From: Alphaproteobacteria bacterium
Lineage (GTDB): Bacteria > Pseudomonadota > Alphaproteobacteria > Micropepsales > Micropepsaceae
Direction: 5' to 3'
DNA length: 35,913 nucleotides
NCBI GenBank assembly: GCA_018971835.1
Contig: JAGWZW010000033.1
Coordinates: 1 to 35,913, forward strand
Numbering within the stretch: position 1 is the stretch's first letter; every line of letters begins with the position of its first letter. The notes below the pieces were generated by a model, which was not told the DNA's origin, made no database searches, and saw nothing but the letters and a program-made list of their open reading frames with translations. Below are positions 15,479 through 27,344 of this stretch, one piece after another. The position numbers and the translations under genes were made by a program.

Positions 15479-17068
15479 ATGGCCAAGACCATCGACACGG
15501 TAATTGAAACCGACGGCGCGCTGATCCTGGGCGCGGGCGTGGCAGGCCTGTTCGCGGCGCTCAAGCTGGCGCCCTTCCCCGCGCTGGTGCTGGCCGGCAC
15601 GCGGCCAGGCGTCTCGGGCTCCAGCGCCTGGGCGCAGGGCGGCATCGCCGCGGCGATGGGGCCGGACGACTCTTGGCAGTCCCATGCCGCCGATACGCTG
15701 GCGGCGGGCGCAGGAAGCTGCGATCCGGCCATCGTCGAGATTGTCACGCGCGAGGCGAAGCCCCGCATCGAAGACCTGATCCGCCTCGGCGCGCCGTTTG
15801 ACCGCAATGCCGACGGCACCTTGGCGCTCGGCCGCGAGGCCGCGCATTCGGCCAACCGCATCGTTCATGTCTCGGGCGACCGCGCCGGCGCGGAAGTCAC
15901 GCGCACGCTGGCGCTTCAGGCGCTGGCCACGCCATCCATCAGGATCCTAGAAGGCTATCACGCCGTGGAACTGGCGCTGGAGGACGGCCGCGTCATCGGC
16001 CTGTTCGCCCGCCACGGCCAGGGCCGCGACGCGCGGCTGATGCTGTTCCGCGCGCCCGCGGTGATCTTCGCCACCGGTGGACTGGGCTCGCTTTACGCGG
16101 TGACGACCAATCCCCCGGAGGGGCGCGGCGAAGGCGTGGGCATGGCCGCGCGCGCGGGCGCCGTGATCGCCGATGCAGAGTTCGTGCAGTTCCACCCCAC
16201 CGCCATTGCCATCGGCAAGGATCCGGCGCCGTTGGCCTCCGAAGCCCTGCGTGGCGAAGGCGCAGTGCTGGTGGACGAGAACGGGCGGCGCTTCATGCTC
16301 GCCGTGCATCCTGCCGCCGAGCTGGCGCCGCGCGACGTCGTGGCCCGCGCCATCCATCGCGAGCTCGCGGGCGGGCATCGCGTGTTTCTCGATTGCCGAG
16401 AAGCCATCGGCAGGGATTTCGCGCACCATTTCCCGACAGTCTACGAAGCCTGCCGCGAGGGCGGCGTCGATCCCGCCCGCGAGCCCATCCCGGTGGCGCC
16501 GGCGGCGCATTACCACATGGGCGGCATCGCCACCGATGCCTACGGCCGCAGCTCACTCGCAGGGCTGTGGGCCGTGGGCGAATGCGCCTCCACAGGCCTG
16601 CATGGCGCCAACCGGCTGGCCTCCAACTCGCTGCTCGAAGCCCTGGTGTTCGGCGCGCGGGCGGCCGAGGACATCAAGGGGCAGGTCGCGCAAGGCAAGA
16701 CTCGCGGCACCCCGCCCGCGCCGCTCCGCTTTGCCTTGCCGCCGCCGCCGCATGTGCTGCGCGAGGCGATGACCAGGCATGTGGGCCTGGAGCGCGACCG
16801 GGCAGGCCTCAAGGCGGCGCTGGAGGCGATCGCCGGCGTGGAGCGCGCCGGTGCGTCCGAACCGGCGCTGCTCAACATGACGGCCACCGCCAGGCTGGTG
16901 ACGGCGGCGGCCCTTCTTCGCCGGGAAAGCCGCGGCGCTCATTTCCGCAGCGATTATCCGCAGACGGACGAAAAGGCTGCGCGCAGCTTCCTGACGCTGG
17001 CGGACGCCGAAAGAATCGCCGCCGAGGCCGGCGCAGAAACGGCCGGGGCTGTCAGTGTTGCGCGCTGA
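15479..17068 (+). CDS. nadB: L-aspartate oxidase NadB
   Basis: A flavoenzyme oxidising L-aspartate to iminoaspartate, the substrate of NadA. The 529-residue protein begins with the FAD dinucleotide fold [16 protein letters not shown]. The succinate-dehydrogenase/NadB family motifs follow: [22 protein letters not shown], and the active-site region [18 protein letters not shown] with [21 protein letters not shown] helical C-terminal domain ends the chain. It starts 7 bp after the nadA stop, with GAGG just upstream, and overlaps the proposed nadC start by 14 bp, so the three are one operon. Confidence 0.97.
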   Translation: MAKTIDTVIETDGALILGAGVAGLFAALKLAPFPALVLAGTRPGVSGSSAWAQGGIAAAMGPDDSWQSHAADTLAAGAGSCDPAIVEIVTREAKPRIEDLIRLGAPFDRNADGTLALGREAAHSANRIVHVSGDRAGAEVTRTLALQALATPSIRILEGYHAVELALEDGRVIGLFARHGQGRDARLMLFRAPAVIFATGGLGSLYAVTTNPPEGRGEGVGMAARAGAVIADAEFVQFHPTAIAIGKDPAPLASEALRGEGAVLVDENGRRFMLAVHPAAELAPRDVVARAIHRELAGGHRVFLDCREAIGRDFAHHFPTVYEACREGGVDPAREPIPVAPAAHYHMGGIATDAYGRSSLAGLWAVGECASTGLHGANRLASNSLLEALVFGARAAEDIKGQVAQGKTRGTPPAPLRFALPPPPHVLREAMTRHVGLERDRAGLKAALEAIAGVERAGASEPALLNMTATARLVTAAALLRRESRGAHFRSDYPQTDEKAARSFLTLADAERIAAEAGAETAGAVSVAR

Positions 17069-17927
17069 CCTCGCCCTGCCCTTTGCAAGGCCGCCATCCG
17101 CGCTGCTCGTCGAACCTTCGGTGCGCGCGGCGCTGGCAGAGGACATCGGCCGCGCCGGCGACATCACCTCGGACCTGACCATCCCCGCCGCCGCGCGCTC
17201 GACCGCGCGGATCGTGGCGCGCAAGCCCGGGACCATCGCCGGGCTGATCGCGGCGGAATGTGCGTTCCGCCTCGTCGATCCGGCCACCACCTTCCGCGCC
17301 GAGGCGCCGGACGGCACCACCGTGGGCGCCGGCACCACGCTGGCGGTGATCGACGGGCTGTCGCGCGCGCTGCTCACCGCCGAGCGCGTGGCGCTGAATT
17401 TTTCCGGTCACCTATCGGGCGTGGCCACCGCCACCCGCGCGCTGGTGGACGCGGTGGCGGGCACCAAGGCCCGCATCGTCTGCACCCGAAAGACCCTGCC
17501 GGGCCTGCGCACCCTGCAGAAATATGCCGTGCGTTGCGGCGGCGGCTTCAACCACCGCTTCGGCCTCGACGACGCTGTGCTCATCAAGGACAATCACCTG
17601 GTGGCGGCGGGCGGCATCAAACCGGCGGTCGAGCGGGTGCGCGCCGGCCTCGGCCACATGGTCCGGATCGAGCTGGAGGTGGACACGCTGGCGCAGCTTG
17701 AAGAGGCCCTCGGCCTCGGCGTCGATTGCGTGCTGCTGGACAACATGTCGCCGGAAACTTTGCGCCGCGCCGTGGCGCTGGCGAAAGACCGCGCCGTGCT
17801 GGAAGCCTCTGGCAACGTCACGCTCGCCACCGTGCGCGCCATCGCCGAGAGCGGCGTGGACTATATCTCTTCAGGTGCGATCACGCATTCGGCAGCCAAT
17901 CTGGACCTGGGCCTGGATTTCGACTGA
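17055..17927 (+). CDS. nadC: Nicotinate-nucleotide pyrophosphorylase (carboxylating) NadC
   Basis: Quinolinate phosphoribosyltransferase, making nicotinate mononucleotide from quinolinate and PRPP with loss of CO2. The 290-residue protein shows the usual N-terminal [16 protein letters not shown], the substrate-binding [16 protein letters not shown] and [20 protein letters not shown], and the barrel end [18 protein letters not shown] with [11 protein letters not shown]. The start is uncertain: GTG 17055 (with GGGG upstream) or the next codon, TTG 17058, both inside the end of nadB. It completes the aspartate route to NAD. Confidence 0.97.
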   Translation: MLRADLALPFARPPSALLVEPSVRAALAEDIGRAGDITSDLTIPAAARSTARIVARKPGTIAGLIAAECAFRLVDPATTFRAEAPDGTTVGAGTTLAVIDGLSRALLTAERVALNFSGHLSGVATATRALVDAVAGTKARIVCTRKTLPGLRTLQKYAVRCGGGFNHRFGLDDAVLIKDNHLVAAGGIKPAVERVRAGLGHMVRIELEVDTLAQLEEALGLGVDCVLLDNMSPETLRRAVALAKDRAVLEASGNVTLATVRAIAESGVDYISSGAITHSAANLDLGLDFD

Positions 17928-18062
17928 CTGCGGGTGAAAGCGTCCAGAAATGAAAGCGGATGGCGCAGCCGTCAGAACCGCGATGTGACCGGCAAACGCT
18001 GGTTCGCTGCATCCGAAGACGCCAAGGCTACGCCATCCACGGACACTCTGGCCCGGGCCGCA

Positions 18063-18084
18063 GACCTGAACATTGATTCAGGTC
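18063..18084. terminator. Hairpin between convergent nadC and the cell-wall hydrolase gene
   Basis: GACCTGAA (18063-18070) and TTCAGGTC (18077-18084) form a perfect 8-bp stem with a 6-base loop. It lies 135 bp after nadC and 13 bp after the hydrolase stop on the other strand. Neither strand has a U run. It may serve as a two-way terminator. Confidence 0.4.
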
Positions 18085-18096
18085 AACACAGCAAGC

Positions 18097-18720
18097 TCAG
18101 GCGCCCCGCGAGCGGCTGCGCGCGGGCTCGCGATAGAAGATGTGGTTCCCAATCTGAACCGTGCGCACCATCTGCCCGGCCCAGGCCGGATCCACGTCGG
18201 TGGCGTGATAGGAAATCGCATGCTCGGTCATGTCGGACAGCGGCACCGCCCCCTCCATGATCTTGGCCGCCAGCAGGCGGGCCTCCGCCCACGCCCGCGG
18301 ATCCTTGGTGCGATCCATGTCACCGTTGCAAGTGAAACTGAATTGACAGGCGTGGCGCAGCTCGGCACCCTCGAACACCACACCGCAAATCGTGCCCGGA
18401 TAGCCGGCGCTCCTGACGCGGTGAAACACGACCTCGGCCACCGCCTCCTGGCCCCGTATGCCCTCGCCACGCGCCTCGTAATACATCGCCTCGGCCAGGC
18501 AGCGCTGCTCGGCCAGAAGCTGCATGCGCGCGAGTTCCGCCGGTGCCGGTGCTGCAGCGGCCACTGCCGTCGCACGGACCGCCGCTACCGGCTTCGTCGC
18601 CTGATTATCAGTATACGGAGCAACGAGCGCACGCGCCGCCAAGGTTCCTGCAATCAGGAACAGCGCTCCCACAACCGCACGATCTGCTTGCCGCAGAGCG
18701 GCCCTGGTCTTGTTGTTCAT
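18097..18720 (-). CDS. SleB-type cell wall hydrolase
   Basis: A 207-residue peptidoglycan hydrolase of the Hydrolase_2 family (PF07486), the catalytic domain of the spore-cortex enzyme SleB. Residues about 14-34 form one hydrophobic segment (AVVGALFLIAGTLAARALVA), an uncleaved anchor or signal peptide. An Ala/Pro-rich linker follows, then the domain: CLAEAMYYEARGEG with the family's likely catalytic Glu, GQEAVAEVVFHRVRS, TICGVVFEG and CQFSFTCNG. This organism need not sporulate; non-spore-forming alphaproteobacteria carry such enzymes for wall remodelling. The basic C-terminal tail may aid wall or membrane contact. It is read separately from ppdK. Confidence 0.88.
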   Translation of the reverse strand: MNNKTRAALRQADRAVVGALFLIAGTLAARALVAPYTDNQATKPVAAVRATAVAAAAPAPAELARMQLLAEQRCLAEAMYYEARGEGIRGQEAVAEVVFHRVRSAGYPGTICGVVFEGAELRHACQFSFTCNGDMDRTKDPRAWAEARLLAAKIMEGAVPLSDMTEHAISYHATDVDPAWAGQMVRTVQIGNHIFYREPARSRSRGA

Positions 18721-18845
18721 GACGAGATTCGGACTCTTTTCGGATTTCGCTTCAGTACGACAACAACGGGTGCCCAGCGCCTTCCCTTGAGAGGACGCGG
18801 GTTTGTGCCCACTAAAATCCGAATCGTCAAATAAATTTCTTGTTC

Positions 18846-18866
18846 ATCGTGACGATGCGTCACGAT
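18846..18866. promoter_or_regulatory. Perfect 9-bp inverted repeat upstream of the cell-wall hydrolase gene
   Basis: ATCGTGACG and CGTCACGAT flank a 3-base centre. It lies between the ppdK stop and the hydrolase start, 126 bp upstream of the latter. TTGACG at 18830-18825 on the minus strand could be a -35 for the hydrolase just downstream of it. It could be an operator or part of the ppdK terminator; there is no U run after it. Confidence 0.35.
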
Positions 18867-18871
18867 TAAGC

Positions 18872-18892
18872 AAAAAATCCAGGGTTTTCCTG
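18872..18892 (-). terminator. Possible ppdK terminator
   Basis: On the minus strand, CAGG-AAAAC-CCTG is followed by GATTTTTT, giving a short stem and a six-T run about 18 bp after the ppdK stop. The stem has only four base pairs, so the call is weak. Confidence 0.35.
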
Positions 18893-18909
18893 CATCGTCT
18901 GTGTACGGA

Positions 18910-21585
<2,676 letters not shown>

Positions 21586-21653
21586 TGTCAAATCACCCTG
21601 CGATGAAGCGGCCGCGAATATAGTGACCCATTTCTGCCCCGGCCGTCCTGGCG

Positions 21654-21669
21654 TTGTCCCTACGGACAA
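21654..21669. promoter_or_regulatory. Perfect palindrome between ppdK and the DUF4242 gene
   Basis: TTGTCC-CTAC-GGACAA, 6-bp arms with a 4-bp centre, in the 146-bp divergent region. A minus-strand TATATT at 21622-21617 could be the ppdK -10, which would put the palindrome centre near -50. This suits a dimeric regulator; I cannot name it. Confidence 0.35.
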
Positions 21670-21731
21670 TTGCGGCCGGAGATCCCGTTCAATAGCATCC
21701 GGCGCGCAGAAGTACAGAGAGGGAGGGTTTC

Positions 21732-22016
21732 ATGGCCCTGCGCAAATTCATCATCGAACGCGACATCCCCAAGGTCGGCAGCTTCGAGCGCGAGCAGCTG
21801 AAGGGCGCGGCGGCGAAATCCAACGAGGTGCTGCGCGCCATCGGGCCGGACATCCAGTGGCAGGAAAGCTACGTGGCGGAGGACAAGACGTTCTGCGTCT
21901 ATCTCGCCAAGGACGAAGCGACCATCCTCAAGCACGCCGAGATGAGCGGCTTTCCGGCGACCAAGATCACCGAGGTCAAGCGCATGATCGACCCCACGAC
22001 CGAGCGCGCGGGCTAG
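21732..22016 (+). CDS. DUF4242 family small protein
   Basis: A 94-residue soluble protein of the DUF4242 family (ferredoxin-like alpha-beta fold; a Streptomyces member was described as nickel-binding). The visible core is FIIERDIPKVGSF, VQWQESY-like strand residues (IQWQESYVAEDKTFCVYLA) and the closing ATKITEVKRMIDPTT. A G-rich ribosome site, GGGAGGG, lies just before ATG 21732. It is transcribed away from ppdK, and its stop overlaps the convergent glyS stop by 3 bp within CTAG. Function is unknown; metal binding should not be assumed from the family alone. Confidence 0.8.
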   Translation: MALRKFIIERDIPKVGSFEREQLKGAAAKSNEVLRAIGPDIQWQESYVAEDKTFCVYLAKDEATILKHAEMSGFPATKITEVKRMIDPTTERAG

Positions 22017-24298
22017 CCCTCGATCTTCGAGAAATCCGCCACCAGGTGCAGCGTGGCGCGCAGGCGCGACAGCAGCAAGAGACGATTTCGGCGCAGGCGC
22101 ACGTCGGGCGCGTTGACTGTGACCTTTTCGAAATAAGCATCGACGGAGTTGCGCAGGCGCGCCATCACGCTCATCGCCTCGACGAACCGCTCGCGCTCCA
22201 CCTCGGCGCGGATCAGCGCGGAGGCTTCGGCCAGATCGGCGAACAGCCGTTTCTCCTCCGGCAGCTCAAGCGCCTCCCGGTCGGGCTCGCCGTCGTAAGT
22301 GCGGCCGTCCTTCTTCTCCTCCGCCTTGAGGATGTTGGCGGCGCGGCGATAGGCGGTGAGCAGGTTGGCGCCGTCGTCACTGGCGAGGAAGGTTTGCAGC
22401 GCTTCGACGCGGGCGACGAGGCGGACCAGATCGTCCTCATTGCCGAGGCTGAACACCGCATCGATCAGATCGTGCCGCGTGCCTTTTTCGCGGAGTGCGA
22501 CCTTGAGGCGATCGCAAAGGAATGAAAATACGTTGACTTGCAGTTGCCACAATTGAGGCCAACGAACTGGCCCCTCAACGTCCTGCCCCTCAAATTGAAT
22601 TTCGTCCTCTGCGCCCGTATAGACATCTCTAAACCGACCGTATTTTACGAAGAATTTCACTTTCGGATCAGCGGTTCGCTTTGAAGAGAGTCCAGTAACA
22701 ATAAGTTGCCGACGCGTATCGTAATCTTCCGGCTCCTTTCCGTCGTATCTAAACAGCCTGTTTTCGCTCGCTGCGGCGACAAGAAGACTCCGATAAGTGA
22801 TTTCGACCATCTCGTTTGCGGACAACTTGGCATTTCGGTCAAGTGCGATCCTGATAAATCCCAGCGCCGCTCGCCGCAACGCAAAGGGATCACTTGAGCC
22901 AGTTGGCTTTTCATCAGCGGTAAAGAATGAAACCAACTGGTCCAGCTTATCCGCCAGCGCGACAGCGATGGAGACGGGCGCGGTGGGAACGGCATCGGAG
23001 GGACCGAGAGGCTTGTAGTGATCGCGGATGGCGTCGGCCACTTCGGCGTCTTCGCCATCGTGCAGCGCGTAATAGCGGCCCATCACGCCTTGCAGCTCGG
23101 GGAATTCGCCGACCACGCCGGTGGTCAGGTCGGCCTTGCACAGGCGCGCGGCCCTCTTTGCTTTCTCCACATCGGCGCCGATCTTGGCCGCGATCTCGCC
23201 CGCCAATGCTTCGATCCGCTCGACGCGCTGAAACTGCGTGCCGAGCTTGGCGTGGAAGACGATGTTCTTGAGCGCCTCCACTCGGCTTTCGAGCGTGTGC
23301 TTGCGATCCTGATCCCAGAAGAACTTGGCATCCGACAGCCGGGCGCGCAGCACGCGCTCATTGCCCGCCACGATCTCCTTGCCGCCGTCCGCCGCGACCA
23401 TGTTGGCGACCACGGCAAACCTGTTCGCCATCTTGCCGCTCTTGGGATCGCGCAGCGAAAAATATTTCTGATGCGTGCGCATGGAGGTTTGCAGGATTTC
23501 CGGCGGCACGTCCATGAACTGGTCCTCGATGGTGCCGATCAGCACCACCGGCCATTCGGCCAGCCCGGCGACCTCGTTCAGCAGGCCCTCGTCCTCGATC
23601 AGCTCCAGCCCCAGCGCAAACGCCTTCTGTTTCGCTTCGTGGAGGATGATGTCCTTGCGTTCCTCCGCGTCGAGCAGCACATGGGCGCGGCGCAGGGCCG
23701 CCTCGTAATCCTCGAAATGGCGGGCACGGATCGGCGCGCCGTCGGACAGGAAGCGATGGCCGCGTGTGGTGTTGCCGCTTTTGACGCCGGCAAATTCCAG
23801 CGGCACCACTTCGCCGTCGAAGGTGCAGAGGATGGCATGCAGCGGCCGCACCCAGCGCGTGGCGCCGCCCGTGCCCCAGCGCATCGATTTCGGCCAGGGC
23901 AGTTTCGCCATCGCCTCGGGCACGATCTCGGCCAGCACCTCTGCCGTGGCGCGGCCCTTGCGCGCGATTACGGCGACGTAGAACTCGCCTTTGGCGTCGG
24001 CCTGCTTCTGGCATTGCTCCAGCGTCACGCCCGCGGAGCGCAGGAAGCCTTCGATGGCCTTATCCGGTGCGCCCACGCGCGGGCCTTTCTTTTCCTCGGA
24101 GACGTCCGGCTGCTTGGCGGGCAGGCCGTGCAGCGTCAGCGTCAGCCGCCGCGGCCCGGCGAAACTTTTCACGCCTTCGAACAGCAGCCCGCGATCGCTG
24201 AGCGCGCCGACGATCAGGCGCTCCAGATCCTTCGCCGCCTGCGCCTGCATCCGGGCGGGGATTTCTTCAGAGAACAGTTCGAGCAGCAGATCGGGCAT
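22013..24298 (-). CDS. glyS: Glycine-tRNA ligase beta subunit
   Basis: Beta chain of the bacterial alpha2beta2 glycyl-tRNA synthetase, which recognises tRNA and supports catalysis by GlyQ. It begins [18 protein letters not shown], the standard start, and has RRLTLTLHGLP, WPKSMRWG, GTIEDQFMDVPPEIL and, near the end, VMARLRNSVDAYFEKVTVN of the anticodon-binding domain. At 761 residues it is about 70 longer than the E. coli protein (689). The extra length appears to lie at about residues 500-590, encoded by unusually AT-rich DNA (see 22501-22860). ATG 24298 shares a base with the glyQ stop (TGATG) and has GGAG upstream. Confidence 0.95.
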   Translation of the reverse strand: MPDLLLELFSEEIPARMQAQAAKDLERLIVGALSDRGLLFEGVKSFAGPRRLTLTLHGLPAKQPDVSEEKKGPRVGAPDKAIEGFLRSAGVTLEQCQKQADAKGEFYVAVIARKGRATAEVLAEIVPEAMAKLPWPKSMRWGTGGATRWVRPLHAILCTFDGEVVPLEFAGVKSGNTTRGHRFLSDGAPIRARHFEDYEAALRRAHVLLDAEERKDIILHEAKQKAFALGLELIEDEGLLNEVAGLAEWPVVLIGTIEDQFMDVPPEILQTSMRTHQKYFSLRDPKSGKMANRFAVVANMVAADGGKEIVAGNERVLRARLSDAKFFWDQDRKHTLESRVEALKNIVFHAKLGTQFQRVERIEALAGEIAAKIGADVEKAKRAARLCKADLTTGVVGEFPELQGVMGRYYALHDGEDAEVADAIRDHYKPLGPSDAVPTAPVSIAVALADKLDQLVSFFTADEKPTGSSDPFALRRAALGFIRIALDRNAKLSANEMVEITYRSLLVAAASENRLFRYDGKEPEDYDTRRQLIVTGLSSKRTADPKVKFFVKYGRFRDVYTGAEDEIQFEGQDVEGPVRWPQLWQLQVNVFSFLCDRLKVALREKGTRHDLIDAVFSLGNEDDLVRLVARVEALQTFLASDDGANLLTAYRRAANILKAEEKKDGRTYDGEPDREALELPEEKRLFADLAEASALIRAEVERERFVEAMSVMARLRNSVDAYFEKVTVNAPDVRLRRNRLLLLSRLRATLHLVADFSKIEG
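22501..22860. other. Low-GC block inside glyS
   Basis: By hand count these 360 bases are about 49 percent G+C (175 of 360), with one 60-base stretch at 43 percent, against clearly G+C-rich sequence on either side. Codon choice shifts too, with many A- and T-ending codons (AAA, ATA, GTA, TTT). It encodes about residues 480-599 of GlyS, including GLSSKRTADPKVKFFVKYGR and EIQFEGQDVEGPVRWPQLW, which I do not recognise from standard GlyS. It stays in frame. Confidence 0.6.
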
Positions 24299-25176
24299 CA
24301 CGCGCTCCTCGGCGTGTAGGCGCCCTGGCCGGAGGCGAGCCAGGTTTCGCACGCCGCCTTGGCCAGCGCGCGCACGCGACCGATATAGGCGGCACGTTCG
24401 GTGACGGAGATCACACCGCGCGCATCGAGCAGGTTGAAATTGTGGCTGGCCTTGATGCACTGGTCATAGGCGGGCAGCGCCAGCTTCGCCGCCACCAAGG
24501 CGCGGCATTCCTTCTCCGCATCCTCGAAATGGCGGAACAGCGTGGCCGTGTCCGCCTGCTCGAAATTGTAGGCGGAGTATTCCACCTCGGCCTGATGGAA
24601 CACTTCGCCGTATTTGAACTGTTCGTTGAACGGCAGGTCGTAGACGAATTCGCAATCCATCACGTACATGGCGAGGCGTTCGAGGCCATAGGTGATCTCG
24701 GCGGCGATGCTCTCGCATTCGATGCCGCCCACCTGCTGGAAATAGGTGAACTGCGTCACCTCCATGCCGTCGCACCACACTTCCCAGCCCAGTCCCCAGG
24801 CGCCCAGCGTCGGGCTTTCCCAGTCGTCCTCCACGAAGCGGATGTCGTGATGAGCCGGATCGAGGCCGATGGCCTTGAGCGAACCGAGGTACATCTCCTG
24901 CACGTTTTCCGGCGCCGGCTTCAGGATCACCTGATACTGGTAATAGTGCTGAAGCCGGTTGGGATTCTCGCCGTAGCGCCCGTCGGACGGCCGGCGCGAG
25001 GGCTGGACATAGGCTGCCCGCCACGGCCGCGGCCCCAGCGCCCTGAGCGTGGTGGCCGGGTGGAAGGTGCCGGCGCCCATCTCCATGTCGTAGGGCTGCA
25101 GGATCAGGCAGCCTTGCGCCGCCCAGTATGTTTGCAGCGTCAGGATCAAGTCCTGAAAGGTCTTTGCTTTGGCCAC
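24298..25176 (-). CDS. glyQ: Glycine-tRNA ligase alpha subunit
   Basis: Catalytic alpha chain of glycyl-tRNA synthetase, making glycyl-adenylate and charging tRNA-Gly with GlyS. The 292-residue protein matches the family throughout: [80 protein letters not shown] and QVGGIECE. It lies directly upstream of glyS and 60 bp downstream of a tRNA-methyltransferase-like gene read in the same direction, so a common transcript is plausible. Confidence 0.97.
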   Translation of the reverse strand: MAKAKTFQDLILTLQTYWAAQGCLILQPYDMEMGAGTFHPATTLRALGPRPWRAAYVQPSRRPSDGRYGENPNRLQHYYQYQVILKPAPENVQEMYLGSLKAIGLDPAHHDIRFVEDDWESPTLGAWGLGWEVWCDGMEVTQFTYFQQVGGIECESIAAEITYGLERLAMYVMDCEFVYDLPFNEQFKYGEVFHQAEVEYSAYNFEQADTATLFRHFEDAEKECRALVAAKLALPAYDQCIKASHNFNLLDARGVISVTERAAYIGRVRALAKAACETWLASGQGAYTPRSA

Positions 25177-25236
25177 GCTTCGGTCCCTGTTGCGGCGGCG
25201 CGAACCTATAGTCCGAGCGGACCGTAAACAACAGAT

Positions 25237-25968
25237 TCAGGCAAGAAAGCTGAGGCTTTCCCGCCCGCGCAGGATGGCATCGGCCTGGGGCGTGTAGCGG
25301 CCGTCGGCCTCGTGCAGGACCAGCCCGGGCAGCAGCGCCAGCGGCGTGCGCGCGCCCTTCTTCGCTTGCAGGAGCACCCGTTTCGCCGCCTCGCTCGCCT
25401 TCGGCCACAGCGGCAGGATGGCGAGCCCGCGCTCCGGCAGCGCCGCCAGCGCCTCGGCCAGGCGATCGGCACGCAGGATGGCGGTGAAGGTGCCGCTGCT
25501 GGCCGTGCGCCTCAGCCCCGCCGCCAGCCAGTCCGCGAGCGTACCGGACGCATCATGGAGGGCGCGGGCGCGGGCGGCATCGGGCGGCGCCTGCCCATCT
25601 CCCGCATGAAAGGGCGGATTACAGAAGACATGGTGGAATTCGCGCCGCAGTTCCGGCGGCGACCCCAGTACATCGCCGGCGACGAAATGCACACGGTTGG
25701 AGACGTTGTTAGCGGCCGCGTTGGCCACCGCGAGGCGGACGAGATTGTCATCGATCTCCAGCCCCCAGACTGCGCAGCCCGGCACCCGCGCCGCCACACA
25801 CAGGCTGGCCACGCCCGCGCCCGAGCCCAATTCCAGCGCCGCCTCCTCCGCGCCCGCCGGGACCGTAGCGGCCAGCATCACCGCGTCCAGCCCGGAGCGG
25901 AAGCCCGCACCGCTCTGATCGGCCACCACCTGTCCATTCAGGAACCTGTCGGGCTGCACCCGGCTCAC
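25237..25968 (-). CDS. N6-adenine methyltransferase (TrmN6/YfiC-like)
   Basis: A 243-residue SAM-dependent methyltransferase. The Rossmann motif I is ALELGSGAGVASL, motif II the acidic GLEIDDNLVRLA, and the catalytic motif IV is NPPF, as in N6-adenine methyltransferases. The lead QPDRFLNGQVVADQSGAGFR resembles TrmN6, which methylates A37 of tRNA-Val1, so tRNA is the likely substrate. The start is GTG 25968, overlapping the DUF2007 stop by 4 bp (GTGA) with GAGGAGG just upstream; a second GTG 9 bases on is possible. The order DUF2007, methyltransferase, glyQ recurs, as I recall, in alphaproteobacteria, often with an S49 peptidase that is absent here. Confidence 0.85.
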   Translation of the reverse strand: MSRVQPDRFLNGQVVADQSGAGFRSGLDAVMLAATVPAGAEEAALELGSGAGVASLCVAARVPGCAVWGLEIDDNLVRLAVANAAANNVSNRVHFVAGDVLGSPPELRREFHHVFCNPPFHAGDGQAPPDAARARALHDASGTLADWLAAGLRRTASSGTFTAILRADRLAEALAALPERGLAILPLWPKASEAAKRVLLQAKKGARTPLALLPGLVLHEADGRYTPQADAILRGRESLSFLA

Positions 25969-26198
25969 TCCTCCTCGACTGCGGCCGGGGGCGCGCTCGA
26001 CATGGCGTCCCGAATGAGGACGGCGGCTTCCTCGGCCATGTTGTCGGCCACCATCAGCCGCCGGGGCAGGATGCCGAGGCTGCCGTCCATCACGCTCATC
26101 TCCGCATCGAACACCACGCAGGCAATTCCGGCATCTTCCAGCACCGCCCTGGCAAAGCTCAATTCGACGGGATTGTTGGTCTTGAGAATTTCACGCAT
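25965..26198 (-). CDS. DUF2007 domain small protein
   Basis: A 77-residue protein of the DUF2007 family. The pattern is typical: LKTNNPVELSFARAVLEDAG, then IACVVFDAEMSVMDGSLGIL and PRRLMVADNMAEEAAVLIRD. The family is thought to be a small ferredoxin-like signal-transducing or modulator domain; its function is not established. I chose ATG 26198 because the family starts there; the longer frame adds an unrelated N-terminus. It is the first gene of the run to glyS and diverges from ispB across 129 bp. Confidence 0.8.
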   Translation of the reverse strand: MREILKTNNPVELSFARAVLEDAGIACVVFDAEMSVMDGSLGILPRRLMVADNMAEEAAVLIRDAMSSAPPAAVEEE

Positions 26199-26327
26199 GA
26201 GGGCACTGTGCCACACGGGCCACAAACCGTCATTCCTGTAGGGTCTGCAATCTTGACCCGGCTTCAAACCCGTCCCTAATGTCGCCGCAGGCGGGGCCAG
26301 CGGGCTCGCCCCCAGAAAGTTCAGTAG

Positions 26328-27344
26328 ATGATTACAGCCGAACTCGCCAAAACCGCCAGGGCCGCACTATCGCCCGTCGATGCGCTTTTCGCCCTGGTGG
26401 CCGACGACATGCTGGCCGCCGACGCGGTCATCCATGACCGGATGTCGAGCGCGGTGGCACTGATTCCGGACCTCTCCCGCCACCTGATCGATTCGGGCGG
26501 CAAGCGCCTCCGGCCCATGCTAACGCTGGCCGCGGCCCAGGCCTGCGGCTATGCCGGCGAGAACCATGTGAAGCTCGCCGCTGCGGTCGAGTTCATCCAC
26601 ACCGCCACGCTGCTGCATGACGACGTGGTCGATGCCAGCGCGCTGCGCCGCGGCAAGATCGCAGCCAATGTGGTGTGGGGCAACAAGCCCTCGATCCTGG
26701 TGGGCGACTTTCTGTTCAGCCGCGCCTTCGAGTTGATGGTCGAAACCGGCCATCTCGGCGTGCTGGGCACGCTGTCGCGGGCCTCCTCGGTGATTGCCGA
26801 GGGAGAGGTGATGCAGCTCAAATCGTCCAACAATCTTTCGACCACGGAAGCCGATTACCTGGCCGTCGTCACGGCCAAGACCGCGGCGCTGTTCGCCGCC
26901 TCGGCCGAAGCCGGCGCACAGGTGGCCAGCGCGTCATCGGCCGTCATTTCCGCGTTCCATGACTACGGCCACAATCTCGGCATCGCTTTCCAGCTGGTGG
27001 ACGACGCGCTCGATTATTCGGGCCGCGAAAAACAGATGGGCAAGGCGGTGGGCGACGATTTCCGCGAAGCCAAGGTGACGCTGCCCGTCATCCTGGCCTA
27101 TGCCCGCGCCGACGACGAAGCCCGCCGTTTCTGGCGCCGGGTGATCGAAAACGGCCGCCAGGAGGATGGCGATCTCGAAACCGCCATCGCCTATGTCGAG
27201 GCGTCCGGCGCCATCCGCGAGACGGGCGCCCGCGCCCGCGCCTATGCCGACAAGGCGGTCCGCGCCGTCTCCAAGCTGGCCGCGCCCGATATCCGCGACG
27301 CGCTGATCGACATCGCCGAGTTCTGCGTCGAGCGGGCGTATTAG
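26328..27344 (+). CDS. ispB: Polyprenyl diphosphate synthase (quinone side chain)
   Basis: A trans-prenyltransferase elongating farnesyl diphosphate with isopentenyl diphosphate, most likely to octa- or decaprenyl diphosphate for ubiquinone. The 338-residue protein has the first aspartate-rich motif in LLHDDVVDASALRRG and the second in FQLVDDALDYSG, with GGKRLRPML upstream and GKAVGDDFREAKVTLPVI after. The chain length cannot be read with certainty; octaprenyl is the label for IspB, and alphaproteobacteria often make ubiquinone-10. Its last 4 bp overlap the end of convergent ispE. Confidence 0.93.
   Translation: MITAELAKTARAALSPVDALFALVADDMLAADAVIHDRMSSAVALIPDLSRHLIDSGGKRLRPMLTLAAAQACGYAGENHVKLAAAVEFIHTATLLHDDVVDASALRRGKIAANVVWGNKPSILVGDFLFSRAFELMVETGHLGVLGTLSRASSVIAEGEVMQLKSSNNLSTTEADYLAVVTAKTAALFAASAEAGAQVASASSAVISAFHDYGHNLGIAFQLVDDALDYSGREKQMGKAVGDDFREAKVTLPVILAYARADDEARRFWRRVIENGRQEDGDLETAIAYVEASGAIRETGARARAYADKAVRAVSKLAAPDIRDALIDIAEFCVERAY

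Noticed and set aside
18073-18086. TTGAT-TCAG-GTCAA, an FNR-type word after the cell-wall hydrolase gene
   Set aside because: It lies between two convergent gene ends with no start codon downstream on either strand, and it is largely explained by the hairpin at 18063-18084.
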